Shown one piece after another: positions 51,605 through 61,874 of a stretch of 64,000 nt of DNA. Position 1 is the stretch's first letter; each line of letters starts with the position of its first letter. Under the pieces are notes generated by a model that saw nothing but the letters and a program-made list of their open reading frames with translations, made no database searches and was not told where the DNA came from. Source of the DNA: an uncultured Pelagibacteraceae bacterium (GTDB taxonomy: Bacteria > Pseudomonadota > Alphaproteobacteria > Pelagibacterales > Pelagibacteraceae); the NCBI GenBank assembly GCA_902568875.1, contig CACFSG010000005.1:1-64000 (forward strand), in the 5' to 3' direction. The translations under genes were made by a program, and so were the position numbers.

Positions 51605-52124
51605 TGATAGTTAAGAATGACTCTGGGTGAAATTGAAATCCATAAATTTTATCTTTGTTATTTTCAAAAGACATTGCTACTTTTGATTTTAAACATCTCA
51701 TAGTTATCTCAAAATTCTTAATTTTAAAAGGTTCTTTTAATTTTAAAGAATGATATCTACCAACTTTAAATTTTTTACCTTTTTTAAATAATGATCTGTT
51801 ATTGATAACTTTAATATTAGATTGAAAGCCATGATAAATTTTTTTTTGTTCAACTATTTTTGCTCCTTCACAAAATAATATTTGTTGAAATCCCAAACAA
51901 ATACCAATCATTTTTTTCTTACCCTTAAACTTTTTATAGATTTTTGAAGTTATGGAATAATTTTTTGGATTTCCTGGTCCAGGTGAAAAAACAATTACCG
52001 AAGCTTTAGCAAGTTTTGATTTATTTATTTTATTATAATTATCACACTCAACTTTATCGAATAATGAAAATTGATGAACTACATTGTGGGTAAATGAATC
52101 GTTATGGTCTATTACGTAAATCAT
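51567..52124 (-). CDS. pabA: Anthranilate/aminodeoxychorismate synthase glutamine amidotransferase
   Basis: ORF; IDHNDSFTHN, FSPGPGNP, GICLGFQ, QFHPES. Confidence 0.88.
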   Translation of the reverse strand: MIYVIDHNDSFTHNVVHQFSLFDKVECDNYNKINKSKLAKASVIVFSPGPGNPKNYSITSKIYKKFKGKKKMIGICLGFQQILFCEGAKIVEQKKIYHGFQSNIKVINNRSLFKKGKKFKVGRYHSLKLKEPFKIKNFEITMRCLKSKVAMSFENNKDKIYGFQFHPESFLTINGNLLIKKILSA

Positions 52125-53281
52125 TTAAATAAATCAATTAGAGCTTTTGCTTTTATATAATTTTCACTAAATTCATGATTAGCATTACTGTCGACAACAA
52201 CACCAGAGGCTACAGAAATTTCTGAAATATTTTTAAAATTTAAAATAGATCTTATTATAATATTAAATCTCATATCACCATTAAACTTAATAAAACCAAA
52301 ACTACCTGTGTAAATATTTCTATTTTCTTTTTCTTGTTTATTTAAAAGATTAAGAGTACTTATTTTTGGACAACCAATAACTGATCCACCTGGCATCATA
52401 GCTTTAATAATATCGATGTTTTTTATATTCCTTTTAAGTTTGCCTCTAATTAAACTAACATAGTGAAAAAGATCTTTATATTCTTCAACAATTTTAGTTT
52501 TCAATAATTTAACAGTGCCGATTTTACATATTCGGGATAAATCATTTCTTTCCATGTCAACAATCATATTGTGTTCTTTTGTTTCTTTAATATTTTTTTT
52601 AAAATAATTTAATGCTTTAACCTTATTCATTTTTTTATTTTTTTTTACTGTTCCTGCTATAGGTTTAGTGGTTATAAAAGGACCTTTTTTAGTTATCAAA
52701 TTTTCAGGAGAACAGCTAATAATTGAATAATTTTTATCTCTAATCATAAAAGCTTCTGGAGCCAAATTAGTTTTGGATAATCTGCAGAAAAAATCTAGAG
52801 GATCTATTTTAGTTTTTTTTTTATATTTAGTACAAATTTTTATTTGATAAGTTTCACCTTTTTTAATTCTTTTTTTAAATTTATCAAAAATTTTTTTATA
52901 AGAATCTTTATTAATATTTAATTTAAAATCATTATTAAACTTAAAATCAATTTTATTTTTATATTTAAGATTATTATTTAAACTTATACTTTTTTCAGGT
53001 TTATAAAAAATACCTTTAGGAAAATTAATATTTTTTTGTTTAGGAATTTTAACATCAATTAAATTATTTAATAATTCATATCCAAAAAAACCTATAAATA
53101 AATCAGTTTTTTTTAATTTTTTTTTATCATTTTTCCTATTTAAAAAACTAATAATATTTTTATTATTTAAAATAATTTTTTTTGAAAAATTTGTATATAA
53201 ATTAAAACCTTTACTAGATTTATAAATAATATAAGACTTCTTAGAATTATGTATATTAGTTAATTGATTATTATTACTCAA
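52121..53281 (-). CDS. pabB: Aminodeoxychorismate synthase component I
   Basis: ORF; PIAGTVKK, EHNMIVDMERNDLSRIC, MMPGGSVIGCPK. Confidence 0.88.
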   Translation of the reverse strand: MSNNNQLTNIHNSKKSYIIYKSSKGFNLYTNFSKKIILNNKNIISFLNRKNDKKKLKKTDLFIGFFGYELLNNLIDVKIPKQKNINFPKGIFYKPEKSISLNNNLKYKNKIDFKFNNDFKLNINKDSYKKIFDKFKKRIKKGETYQIKICTKYKKKTKIDPLDFFCRLSKTNLAPEAFMIRDKNYSIISCSPENLITKKGPFITTKPIAGTVKKNKKMNKVKALNYFKKNIKETKEHNMIVDMERNDLSRICKIGTVKLLKTKIVEEYKDLFHYVSLIRGKLKRNIKNIDIIKAMMPGGSVIGCPKISTLNLLNKQEKENRNIYTGSFGFIKFNGDMRFNIIIRSILNFKNISEISVASGVVVDSNANHEFSENYIKAKALIDLFK

Positions 53282-53282
53282 T

Positions 53283-54503
53283 TTATTCTGTTTTTAATCT
53301 CAAAAGCGGTTCTTCTTTAATCGGTAAGTGTATTATTGCTGCAAATACTGATAATGCAATTGCTAAATACCACGCATAGTCATAAGAACCGTATAGATCA
53401 TAAAATAAACCTCCGAGATATGCTCCAAAAAAAGATCCTATCTGATGACTTAAAAAAACTAAACCGTATAATAATCCAAGATATTTTGTTCCGAATATAT
53501 GCGCTACTATCCCACTTGTAGCAGGTACTGTTGATAGCCATAGTATACCAAAACTAGCACCAAAGATAATTGATGTAATCGTACTAGGTGGCGTGAAAAT
53601 AAATAAACATAAAGAGATTCCTCTTAAAAAGTATATACAACTTAGAATGATTTTTTTACTATTCTTGGATGATAAATAACCACTTAATAATGATCCTATA
53701 ATATTAAAAAAACCTATTAAAGATAAAATCATTGCTGCAGTCCAATCTTCCAGACCTCTATCAATTGCATATTTTGGTACATGTGTTCCAACTAATGTTA
53801 TGTGAAAACCACAAACAAAGAATCCAGAAATTAATAGTACATAACTTTTATTTTGAAAAGCTTCTTTAAGAGCCTCTAAAGTAGTCTGTTCATTATTTTT
53901 TTCTATTGATTGATTTAAGTTTGGTGATCTAACAAAATAAGCTACTAAAAGACCAACTATTAAAAAAATCATAAAAATAAATAATGTTTCAACCCAACCA
54001 TTACTTTTTAATGAATAGTTCGTATATAATGGAGATAAAAAATACCCAAACGAACCTACTGCAGTAACTATACTCATCGCTATTGTTCTATTGGATAATG
54101 GAAAATGTTTGCCTACTATAGACATTGGTATACTTATAGCTGTTCCTCCACAACCAATTCCAATTAAGACTCCTAAACTAATTTGAAAATAAATGCCTGT
54201 ATTAGGACCAGAGTATAAAAAATAAATACCTAAAATATAAAAAACAAAAGCAAGAATAATAGCTTTGTGACCACCATATTTATCTGCTATTGCTCCAAAA
54301 ATAGGTCCTGATAAACCCCAGCCTAACATTTGAATGCCTATAGCTAAACCAAACTCTGTATTTGAAATGCCTAAGTCATTATTAAAATCCATAAAAAACA
54401 TACCAAAAACTTGCCTTACACTTAAAGATATAAAGACAACTAGAGATGCAGCTATAAGAGTTGTTAAAGCTAAATTGTTTTTTATAAATTTTTCAGAACT
54501 CAT
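53283..54503 (-). CDS. MFS transporter
   Basis: ORF; 12-TM, GPIFGAIADKYGGHKAI. Confidence 0.9.
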   Translation of the reverse strand: MSSEKFIKNNLALTTLIAASLVVFISLSVRQVFGMFFMDFNNDLGISNTEFGLAIGIQMLGWGLSGPIFGAIADKYGGHKAIILAFVFYILGIYFLYSGPNTGIYFQISLGVLIGIGCGGTAISIPMSIVGKHFPLSNRTIAMSIVTAVGSFGYFLSPLYTNYSLKSNGWVETLFIFMIFLIVGLLVAYFVRSPNLNQSIEKNNEQTTLEALKEAFQNKSYVLLISGFFVCGFHITLVGTHVPKYAIDRGLEDWTAAMILSLIGFFNIIGSLLSGYLSSKNSKKIILSCIYFLRGISLCLFIFTPPSTITSIIFGASFGILWLSTVPATSGIVAHIFGTKYLGLLYGLVFLSHQIGSFFGAYLGGLFYDLYGSYDYAWYLAIALSVFAAIIHLPIKEEPLLRLKTE

Positions 54504-55714
54504 CTAATATATTTAAGGGATTTTTTTAGGTCTTCTATCAAATCTCTTGGATCCTCTAAACCAATGTGTAATCTTACTAAATGTTCATCTTTTTTTAAAT
54601 TTAAATACTTTCTGTTTCCTGTTTCTCTAAATTCTTGATGTAACACTAAACTTTCAAAACCACCCCAGCTATATCCATAGCCAAATAATTTAAGAGAATT
54701 AACAAATTTTCTAACTGAATTTATATTTTTAGATTTAATCTTTAATCCCATCAATCCTGATGCACCCGAATAATATTTTTTCCACATTCTAAAATTAAAA
54801 GAATCTTTTTTATAAGGATACAAAAGTTTAATTTTTTTATTTTTAGATAAAAAAGCAGCAACTTTTTTTGAATTTTCTCTATGTCTATCTAACCTAACAT
54901 CTAGCGTTCTTAAACCTCTTGTTATTAAGTACGCATCATCAGGACCTAATCTTAAACCTGTAATTTTTTCTGCTGCTTTTACTTTATTAAAAACTTTTTT
55001 ATTTACCGCTAAACTTCCACCCATAACATCTGAATGACCTGAATAATATTTAGTTGCAGACACAATTGACATATCAAAACCAAGTTTTATTGGTTTTAAA
55101 TAATATGGTGTGCCCCATGTATTATCTATAGCTGTAAAAATCTTATTTTTTTTAGCTATAGATACAATTTTTCCAAGATCTTGAAAATCAAAAGTATTAC
55201 TTCCTGGATTTTCAACAAAAATTAACTTTGTTTTTTTTGTAATATTATTTTGTAATGTTTTTAAATTATGTGGATCATAAAAAACTGTTTTTATATTAAA
55301 TTCTTTTAAATAATCTTCAGTTAAAATTCTTGTAGGACTATATACAGGATCTGCGACTAACATTTCATCTCCGGGTCTAACAACACTAAAAATCGCTAAA
55401 AAAACAGAACCAAAACCAGTAGGTGTTGTAAAAACATGATAACTTTCTTCAAGTTTAGTAAGTATTTTTTGTAATATATGAGTTGTCGAAGTTCCTTGTC
55501 TGCCATAATCATAATGACCACCTGTTGGATTTTTTTGAGCTTTAGATTGTGTTTTTCTAATATGTTTCATTGATTTAAATATAATAGTTGAAGCTCTAAC
55601 AACTGGTGGATTTACAGACTGATTATGAAAGTCTTTTGCAGTATGTTTTAAAAAAGTCTTAAAAGATTTTGTCATAAAAAAATTGATATGCTTAAAAGAC
55701 AATGCTATATCCAA
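54500..55714 (-). CDS. metC: Cystathionine beta-lyase (Cys/Met metabolism PLP enzyme)
   Basis: ORF; HYDYGRQGTSTTHILQ, SATKYYSGHSDVMGG. Confidence 0.88.
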   Translation of the reverse strand: MDIALSFKHINFFMTKSFKTFLKHTAKDFHNQSVNPPVVRASTIIFKSMKHIRKTQSKAQKNPTGGHYDYGRQGTSTTHILQKILTKLEESYHVFTTPTGFGSVFLAIFSVVRPGDEMLVADPVYSPTRILTEDYLKEFNIKTVFYDPHNLKTLQNNITKKTKLIFVENPGSNTFDFQDLGKIVSIAKKNKIFTAIDNTWGTPYYLKPIKLGFDMSIVSATKYYSGHSDVMGGSLAVNKKVFNKVKAAEKITGLRLGPDDAYLITRGLRTLDVRLDRHRENSKKVAAFLSKNKKIKLLYPYKKDSFNFRMWKKYYSGASGLMGLKIKSKNINSVRKFVNSLKLFGYGYSWGGFESLVLHQEFRETGNRKYLNLKKDEHLVRLHIGLEDPRDLIEDLKKSLKYIR

Positions 55715-55748
55715 ATAGAAAATTCAATAAATTAATGAATAGGATTTA

Positions 55749-55832
55749 ATGAGTTACCCAAAAAAACATAGAGGTCGAAGAAAAATGGGCTCTAAAAAGA
55801 GAAGAGCTAGAAAAAAGAACAAGAAAAAATAA
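55749..55832 (+). CDS. 27-aa extremely basic peptide, not in ORF track
   Basis: Own translation MSYPKKHRGRRKMGSKKRRARKKNKKK (16/27 K/R). Confidence 0.55.
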   Translation: MSYPKKHRGRRKMGSKKRRARKKNKKK

Positions 55833-55847
55833 TTTTAGAACTAATTC

Positions 55848-56483
55848 ATGAATGTAAATTTCAAACATTTATGCATCATTTGTTTTTTCTTGCCCTTATT
55901 AACAATAATCATATCTTTTATTTGGTCAGCCAACCTAAACTTAATAAACTGGTGTATACCTAACTTTGATGGGTGTACCTCTATTTCAAGAGTTGGGAGA
56001 TACGAACCAGTGGTTTATTTTTTTAAGCCTTTAATGTTAATCTATGCAATTTTTTTAGGACTATTTTGGAAAAATTATTATAAATTATTAAATTTTGATA
56101 ATATTAATATTTCTAAATTTTCTTTGTTAATAGCATATTGCTCAATATTATTTCTTGTACTTTATATAATTTTTTTAGGTGAGGGAAAATTATATAAATT
56201 CTTTAGACAAATAGGTATTTTTATTTATATTTTTTTCACATTATTAACTCAAATAATTTTTTCTAATAAATTAAAGAGTTTGTCTTATTTTAATAAAAAA
56301 TTTGGTTACTTAATATATTATTACAGTTTGATACTAGGTTTAGTTGGATTGTTATTGTTTCCTTTTATGATAATGAAAATTATTGAAATAACAAATTTCA
56401 AAAATATTGTATCTTGGAATTATTTTTTACTTATACAAATATATTTTTTAATGATCTTTTTTGGACTTAAAAAAAAATTATGA
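55848..56483 (+). CDS. Polytopic membrane protein of unknown function
   Basis: ORF; multiple TM segments. Confidence 0.7.
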   Translation: MNVNFKHLCIICFFLPLLTIIISFIWSANLNLINWCIPNFDGCTSISRVGRYEPVVYFFKPLMLIYAIFLGLFWKNYYKLLNFDNINISKFSLLIAYCSILFLVLYIIFLGEGKLYKFFRQIGIFIYIFFTLLTQIIFSNKLKSLSYFNKKFGYLIYYYSLILGLVGLLLFPFMIMKIIEITNFKNIVSWNYFLLIQIYFLMIFFGLKKKL

Positions 56484-57716
56484 GACAATCCAACCACCTC
56501 CCAAAACTTTTTCTCCTAAATTATCTTTAGAATAAAAAACACATGCTTGACCAGGAGATATACCATCTTCCGTTCTGTCTAAATTTACCAAAGCCTTATT
56601 ATTTTCTTTAAAATTAACTTTTGCTTTAAGTAATTTTCCTGTGGACCTTACTTTTACAAAGATTTCTTTCTCAAATTTTTCTTTTTTAACTAACAGATTC
56701 AATTCTTTTAAATCAAATGTTTTTTTTCCAAGCTTATTTTTGGGACCTACTATAATTTCATTTTTTTCAGAATTTATTTTTAATACATATAAAGGATCTT
56801 TATCAGAAACTTTAATTCCTTTTCTTTGACCTATTGTAAAATTTATGATTCCATCATGTACACCTATGACTTGATCATTTAGATTTTTGATATTTCCCTT
56901 TTTAAAAGAGTCAGGTTTAAATTTTTGTATTACAGAAGCATAATCACCATTTGGAACAAAACAAATATCTTGACTATCTGGTTTATCGGCAACATTTAGA
57001 TCAAGTTTTTTTGCAATTTCCCTAGTTTCATTTTTAAGCAAACCTCCTAAGGGAAATCTTAAATAATCTAATTGTTCTCTCGTTGTATTAAATAAAAAAT
57101 AACTTTGATCTCTATTTTCATCGATAGCTCTATACATATTAGTTGTGTTATTAGTGGTAATACTTTTTACATAATGACCAGTAATTAAAGCATCAGCATT
57201 TAGATTTTTCGAAACTTCAAATAAATCTTTAAACTTAACTGTTTGATTGCATTGTACACATGGAATTGGTGTTTCACCTTTCAAATAACTTTCAACAAAA
57301 TTATTAATGACACCTTCTTTAAATTTATTTTGATAATATAAAATTTTATGTTCTATATCTAATTTATGAGCCACTCTTTTTGCATCCATTATATCTTGAC
57401 CGGAACAACATTGTTTTGAAGCTGCAACTTCTTTGCCATCATCATAAAGTTTTAATGTTATACCAATAACATTATAACCTTCTTTCTTCATCATGCCTGC
57501 TACAGTAGAAGAGTCTACGCCCCCCGACATTGCAACAACCACAGTTGTATCTGAAGGTTTTTTATTAAAGCCTATAGAATTTATTTCTTTATTCATTTTA
57601 TGGTATTTATACTTATTTCTAATATAAGTTAAATTAAATGATATTAGATTATGAACCTGGTGACAAAGTGATAAATCCATCAAATAAAGAATGGGGAATA
57701 GGTCAAGTTCAATCAA
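56478..57716 (-). CDS. mnmA: tRNA-specific 2-thiouridylase MnmA (start probably internal, at [10 protein letters not shown] or nearby)
   Basis: [31 protein letters not shown]. Confidence 0.93.
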   Translation of the reverse strand: MIELDLFPILYLMDLSLCHQVHNLISFNLTYIRNKYKYHKMNKEINSIGFNKKPSDTTVVVAMSGGVDSSTVAGMMKKEGYNVIGITLKLYDDGKEVAASKQCCSGQDIMDAKRVAHKLDIEHKILYYQNKFKEGVINNFVESYLKGETPIPCVQCNQTVKFKDLFEVSKNLNADALITGHYVKSITTNNTTNMYRAIDENRDQSYFLFNTTREQLDYLRFPLGGLLKNETREIAKKLDLNVADKPDSQDICFVPNGDYASVIQKFKPDSFKKGNIKNLNDQVIGVHDGIINFTIGQRKGIKVSDKDPLYVLKINSEKNEIIVGPKNKLGKKTFDLKELNLLVKKEKFEKEIFVKVRSTGKLLKAKVNFKENNKALVNLDRTEDGISPGQACVFYSKDNLGEKVLGGGWIVS

Positions 57717-57808
57717 TTATTAAAAATAAAGTGACAGTAAATTTCGAAAATGTTGGAAAAAAAGTAATAAATACACAAAATATAGAATTAATAAAATTAG
57801 ATGACTGA
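57638..57808 (+). CDS. DUF3553-like small protein (56 aa), not in ORF track
   Basis: Own translation [56 protein letters not shown]. Confidence 0.75.
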   Translation: MILDYEPGDKVINPSNKEWGIGQVQSIIKNKVTVNFENVGKKVINTQNIELIKLDD

Positions 57809-58574
57809 ACTAAATATAAAAAAAATTGTTGAAGAATTAATTGATACTTTTCTTCATGCTGGCAAAGTATCTTTAGACCTTAGAGATAAAGGATTAACAA
57901 AAAAAATTAAATCTGATAATACACCTGTTAGTAATGGTGATATGGAAGTTAATAAAATCATTACACAAAAATTAAAAGAAATCACACCTCATTTACCAAT
58001 TATTTCAGAAGAAACTTCAGATAATAAATCACAAAATGATCTAAAAGATTTTTGGTTAGTTGATCCTATAGATGGCACTTATGATTACATTAATAATTTG
58101 GAAGAATTTACTATAAATGCTGGTTTAATTATAAATAAATATCCTGCTGCTGGATTAATTTATGCACCATCAAAAAAAAGAATGTTTTATTCATATGGAG
58201 AAAATTCTGCCTTTGAAATTGTAAATGGAAAAACAGTAAAATTAAATTGTTCAAAAAATTTTGATAAAAATGAAATTAAATTTGTATCTTATTCAAATAA
58301 AATTAAACCAGAAATAGAAAAAATTCATAAAAAATTTAATGTAAAAAAATATCAAAGAATGAAAAGTTCTTTAAAATTTTGTGTTATAGCTACTGGAGAG
58401 TATGATGGTTATGTGGCTGAGCCAAGAGCTTGTGAATGGGATATTGCAGCTGGTCATGCAATTTTGAAACACGCAGGAGGTATTGTTACAGATTTTCAAA
58501 ATAAAGAGATAAAATATGGAAAAAAAGACTTTAAAAATCCAAGTTTAATTTTAAAAAGTAAAAACATTTTATAA
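57801..58574 (+). CDS. cysQ: 3'(2'),5'-bisphosphate nucleotidase (inositol monophosphatase family)
   Basis: ORF; ISEET, DPIDGTYDYINN, CEWDIAAGHAILKHAGG. Confidence 0.87.
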   Translation: MTELNIKKIVEELIDTFLHAGKVSLDLRDKGLTKKIKSDNTPVSNGDMEVNKIITQKLKEITPHLPIISEETSDNKSQNDLKDFWLVDPIDGTYDYINNLEEFTINAGLIINKYPAAGLIYAPSKKRMFYSYGENSAFEIVNGKTVKLNCSKNFDKNEIKFVSYSNKIKPEIEKIHKKFNVKKYQRMKSSLKFCVIATGEYDGYVAEPRACEWDIAAGHAILKHAGGIVTDFQNKEIKYGKKDFKNPSLILKSKNIL

Positions 58575-58717
58575 TGGATGAACAATTAAGAATAATATTA
58601 ATTATAATCGTATCTGTCTCAATTTTTGGATTATTAGTTTTTGTTTTTATAAAAAATTATCTTAAAAGTAAAATCGACTTCTTGGTTAAAAAAGAAAAAG
58701 AAAAAAAATTAAAGTAA
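58574..58717 (+). CDS. Small membrane protein (47 aa), not in ORF track
   Basis: Own translation MDEQLRIILIIIVSVSIFGLLVFVFIKNYLKSKIDFLVKKEKEKKLK. Confidence 0.55.
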   Translation: MDEQLRIILIIIVSVSIFGLLVFVFIKNYLKSKIDFLVKKEKEKKLK

Positions 58718-59272
58718 TTTAATTATTTTTAAATAATCATCTTTTTTAATATTCATCACTTTTTTTGAAGTTTCAAAATCAAAACCATTTCTAGCTAATA
58801 AAGAAATATCTTTTTTATAAAATAAAGTTCTATTGTCCTCAATTCTTGCTGGTCCAATTCTTTTCTTTTTACAAATTTTTATTGCAGAAAAAAAATCTTG
58901 ATCAGAATTTTTATCTTGAATTTTATTAACTGTATCTTTAATAAATTCACTATTAATACCTTTCCCAATCAGATAGTTTCTTATTTTGTTAATTGAACTT
59001 CCTCTTTTAATCATACTTTTTGCTTTACTATCAGAATAAAATTGATCATTAATAAATTTATTTTTTTCTAGATCAGATAAAACAATATCAATTAAATTTG
59101 TTACATCTTTTTTTTTAACATTTAGAACTGAAACTTTAAGATATTTCTTTAAAAGATAGGTTTTAAGTTGTTGTTTAGAAGGGGCATACTTTTCAGCGTA
59201 AGCAAGCGCAAAATTTCTCATTTCATCAACAGTTGCTTGTAAAGTTTTTTTTTTATTTCTTATAGGAATCAT
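58709..59272 (-). CDS. recX: Regulatory protein RecX
   Basis: ORF; FINDQFYSDSKAKSMIKRGSSINKIRNYLIGKGI. Confidence 0.8.
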   Translation of the reverse strand: MIPIRNKKKTLQATVDEMRNFALAYAEKYAPSKQQLKTYLLKKYLKVSVLNVKKKDVTNLIDIVLSDLEKNKFINDQFYSDSKAKSMIKRGSSINKIRNYLIGKGINSEFIKDTVNKIQDKNSDQDFFSAIKICKKKRIGPARIEDNRTLFYKKDISLLARNGFDFETSKKVMNIKKDDYLKIIKLL

Positions 59273-59774
59273 GAGTAGATTTAATATAATATATTTTAAA
59301 ATGATCGAGCAAATTTATAATTATTTTACAATTGAGATGCTCTACTACTGGGTGAATTTAGGAGTTCTTCCATTTTGGCTTATTCTAATTTTTTTTCCAC
59401 AATCACATCTTTGTAGATTTTTTGTAACTTCTATTTTTCCTATTTTTATTCTTAGTGTTGCTTACATTTTTATTCTTTATAAATCGTATTTAAATTCTTA
59501 TGATTTTTTTGACAATTTCAGTCTTTATCTTGGACTTGAAAACTTATCAAATTTATTTTCAAATAATTCTTATTTAATAACTTTTTGGATACATTTTGTT
59601 GCTATTAACCTTTTTACTGGTGGCTGGATTGTTAAAGATGCCCAAAAACTATCAATTAATAAAATTTTAATAATAGTGCCTTTAATTATTACATATTTAA
59701 TTGGTCCCGTGGGATTATTTGTCTATTGGTTAATAAGAATATTTCATGCCAAAAGCATAAATCTATATGACTAA
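59271..59774 (+). CDS. DUF4281 (ABA4-like) membrane protein
   Basis: ORF; VNLGVLPFWLILIFFPQS, FTGGWIVKDAQ, LIGPVGLFVYWLIR. Confidence 0.7.
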   Translation: MSRFNIIYFKMIEQIYNYFTIEMLYYWVNLGVLPFWLILIFFPQSHLCRFFVTSIFPIFILSVAYIFILYKSYLNSYDFFDNFSLYLGLENLSNLFSNNSYLITFWIHFVAINLFTGGWIVKDAQKLSINKILIIVPLIITYLIGPVGLFVYWLIRIFHAKSINLYD

Positions 59775-60351
59775 ATCAATTAATTTTTATTTTGATTTTA
59801 TTAGTCCTTATTCATATCTAGCTTACCAAAAAATAAAGTGTTTAAATAATAAAAGAAAAATTAATATAAATTATAAACCCATATTATTAGGTGGACTTCA
59901 CAAACTTGGAAGAATAACTCCACCTGCATTTAATAAACATAAACTAAAAAATATGAAGAACGATTGTGAATTAGTTGCAAAAAAAAATAAAATTAAATTC
60001 CAATGGAATATTAAATTTCCAATAAATTCTCTATACTTAATGAGAGGATATCTTGTAATAGATAATAAATTTAAGAAAAAGTATTTAGAATTATGTTTTG
60101 ATGCTTATTGGAAAGACAATATTGACATTTCTAGTCAAGAAAATCTTATTAAAATTTTAGAAATATCTGGAATTAACAAAAACAATTTTTTTAAAAATAT
60201 AAAAGATGTAAGAATTAAAAAAAAATTAAAACTACTTACAAGTCTTGCTTTTAAAAAAAATATTTTTGGAGCGCCAACATTTATTGTAAATAAAAAAATC
60301 TTTTGGGGACAAGATCGATTAGATTATGCTTTAGATGAATATGATTCTTAA
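59767..60351 (+). CDS. 2-hydroxychromene-2-carboxylate isomerase (DsbA-family)
   Basis: ORF; YFDFISPYSYLAYQKI, FGAPTFIVNKKIFWGQDRLD. Confidence 0.88.
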   Translation: MTKSINFYFDFISPYSYLAYQKIKCLNNKRKININYKPILLGGLHKLGRITPPAFNKHKLKNMKNDCELVAKKNKIKFQWNIKFPINSLYLMRGYLVIDNKFKKKYLELCFDAYWKDNIDISSQENLIKILEISGINKNNFFKNIKDVRIKKKLKLLTSLAFKKNIFGAPTFIVNKKIFWGQDRLDYALDEYDS

Positions 60352-60731
60352 ATAATCTTAAATTTACTTTGTTTTATTGCTCCAAACCCACCATCTATAT
60401 GTGATACTTTTTCAAAACCCATATCTTTTAATGATTTAGCAGCCAAAGCAGATCTTAATCCACCAGCACAAAATAAAACCATTTCTTTGTTTAAATCTAA
60501 TTTACCTTCTTTAAAATAAACACTTTCTGGATCTAGCCAAAATTCTAACATTCCTCTTGGGATGTGTTGTGAATTTTCAACTCTGCCTTCTTTTTCAAGT
60601 TCTCGAATATCTCTTATATCAATTAAATTACATTGATTTTCATTAACCATTTTATATGCATCATTAGTAGAAATCGTTTTAATTTGCTTTAAAGCTTCAG
60701 AAACTAAAGTTTGAGATGATTTTATATTCAT
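60348..60731 (-). CDS. Rhodanese-like domain protein
   Basis: ORF; LIDIRDIRE..., LFCAGGLRSALAAKSL. Confidence 0.9.
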   Translation of the reverse strand: MNIKSSQTLVSEALKQIKTISTNDAYKMVNENQCNLIDIRDIRELEKEGRVENSQHIPRGMLEFWLDPESVYFKEGKLDLNKEMVLFCAGGLRSALAAKSLKDMGFEKVSHIDGGFGAIKQSKFKII

Positions 60732-60805
60732 AATTAATTAAATTATTATATAATTTTTAATATAATCATAGAAAAAAATTGTGCTACCTAAAATATTAAA
60801 ATTTA

Positions 60806-61795
60806 ATGAATAAAAAAATTTGTATAGTTTATACACATCACAAATTAGGTGATTTAATTTGGCAACTTCCATACTTAAAAGCTATTAGTGATCATCATGG
60901 TGAAAAAGTTGATTTAGTTGTTAGAAAAAAAACCCAAGCACAAAATATTCTAAAAGACTTAAACCATATTAATAAAATTTATTATAATGAATTTCGAAAA
61001 GGTTTAACATATTGGATAGATGTTTTTAAATTAAAAAAGATATTTAATTCAGAAAAATACGATTACGTTTATATTTTAGACAAAGTAAATAAACCTGCAA
61101 TTGCTGCAAAATTAGCTGGGATCAAAAATATAATAGGACCAGGATTTAGAAATCAAAAGAAATGGATTACTGCCAAAAATTACTTAGATGAAGAAGACTG
61201 GAAACTAAATTACTCTGAACAATCTCAAAAATTCTTAAAAATTAATTCTATAACTTTAAATAATAAATTTCCAAACTTAGAAGTTAATATTGAACGATTT
61301 AAAGAAAATAATTATGATCTTTTGGTCGATGGAAAAAAAATTGCTTTTGGTGTTGACTCGTTTGAAGATTTTAAGATGTGGTATGAAGAAGATTTTATAA
61401 AACTAGCTGATTTGTTATATGAAAAAAAACTATTTGATTATATCTATTTAATTTGTGGTCCTGACAAATCTCATATAGCTAAAAAAATTAAAAATGACTC
61501 AAAAAGAGAGTATTTTATAGATTGTTCCAATAAAGATCTTCAGGGAGTGATTTTAGCAATTAAAAATTCTGACTTTTATGTGGGTAACAATTCAGGTCCT
61601 TTAAACTTATCTGCAGCTTTAGGTGTTAAGACTTTTGGCTTAATTGCCACTGATCCAGTAAGCGAGTTAAAATATAGTAAAATAAACCCAATAACTCCAA
61701 AAGATTATGTTGATAATATATGGATTAGAGACAGAAGTGGAATGAAAAAACTTAAACCAAATGAAGTTTTTGAACACATAGTTAATAATTTATAA
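60806..61795 (+). CDS. Glycosyltransferase family 9 (heptosyltransferase-like)
   Basis: ORF; THHKLGDLIWQLPYLKAI, NNSGPLNLSAALGVKTFGL. Confidence 0.85.
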   Translation: MNKKICIVYTHHKLGDLIWQLPYLKAISDHHGEKVDLVVRKKTQAQNILKDLNHINKIYYNEFRKGLTYWIDVFKLKKIFNSEKYDYVYILDKVNKPAIAAKLAGIKNIIGPGFRNQKKWITAKNYLDEEDWKLNYSEQSQKFLKINSITLNNKFPNLEVNIERFKENNYDLLVDGKKIAFGVDSFEDFKMWYEEDFIKLADLLYEKKLFDYIYLICGPDKSHIAKKIKNDSKREYFIDCSNKDLQGVILAIKNSDFYVGNNSGPLNLSAALGVKTFGLIATDPVSELKYSKINPITPKDYVDNIWIRDRSGMKKLKPNEVFEHIVNNL

Positions 61796-61799
61796 AAAT

Positions 61800-61857
61800 A
61801 AGGGACCCTTCAATGAGAGTAATCGCGGAGAATACACAGAGAGTGAAGAGTCCCTTT
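61800..61857. terminator. Long-loop hairpin between convergent genes, likely bidirectional terminator
   Basis: AAGGGAC.CTTCA ... TGAAG.GTCCCTT: 7+5 bp stem, about 31-nt loop. Confidence 0.55.
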
Positions 61858-61874
61858 ATTGTTATTGTTAACAA

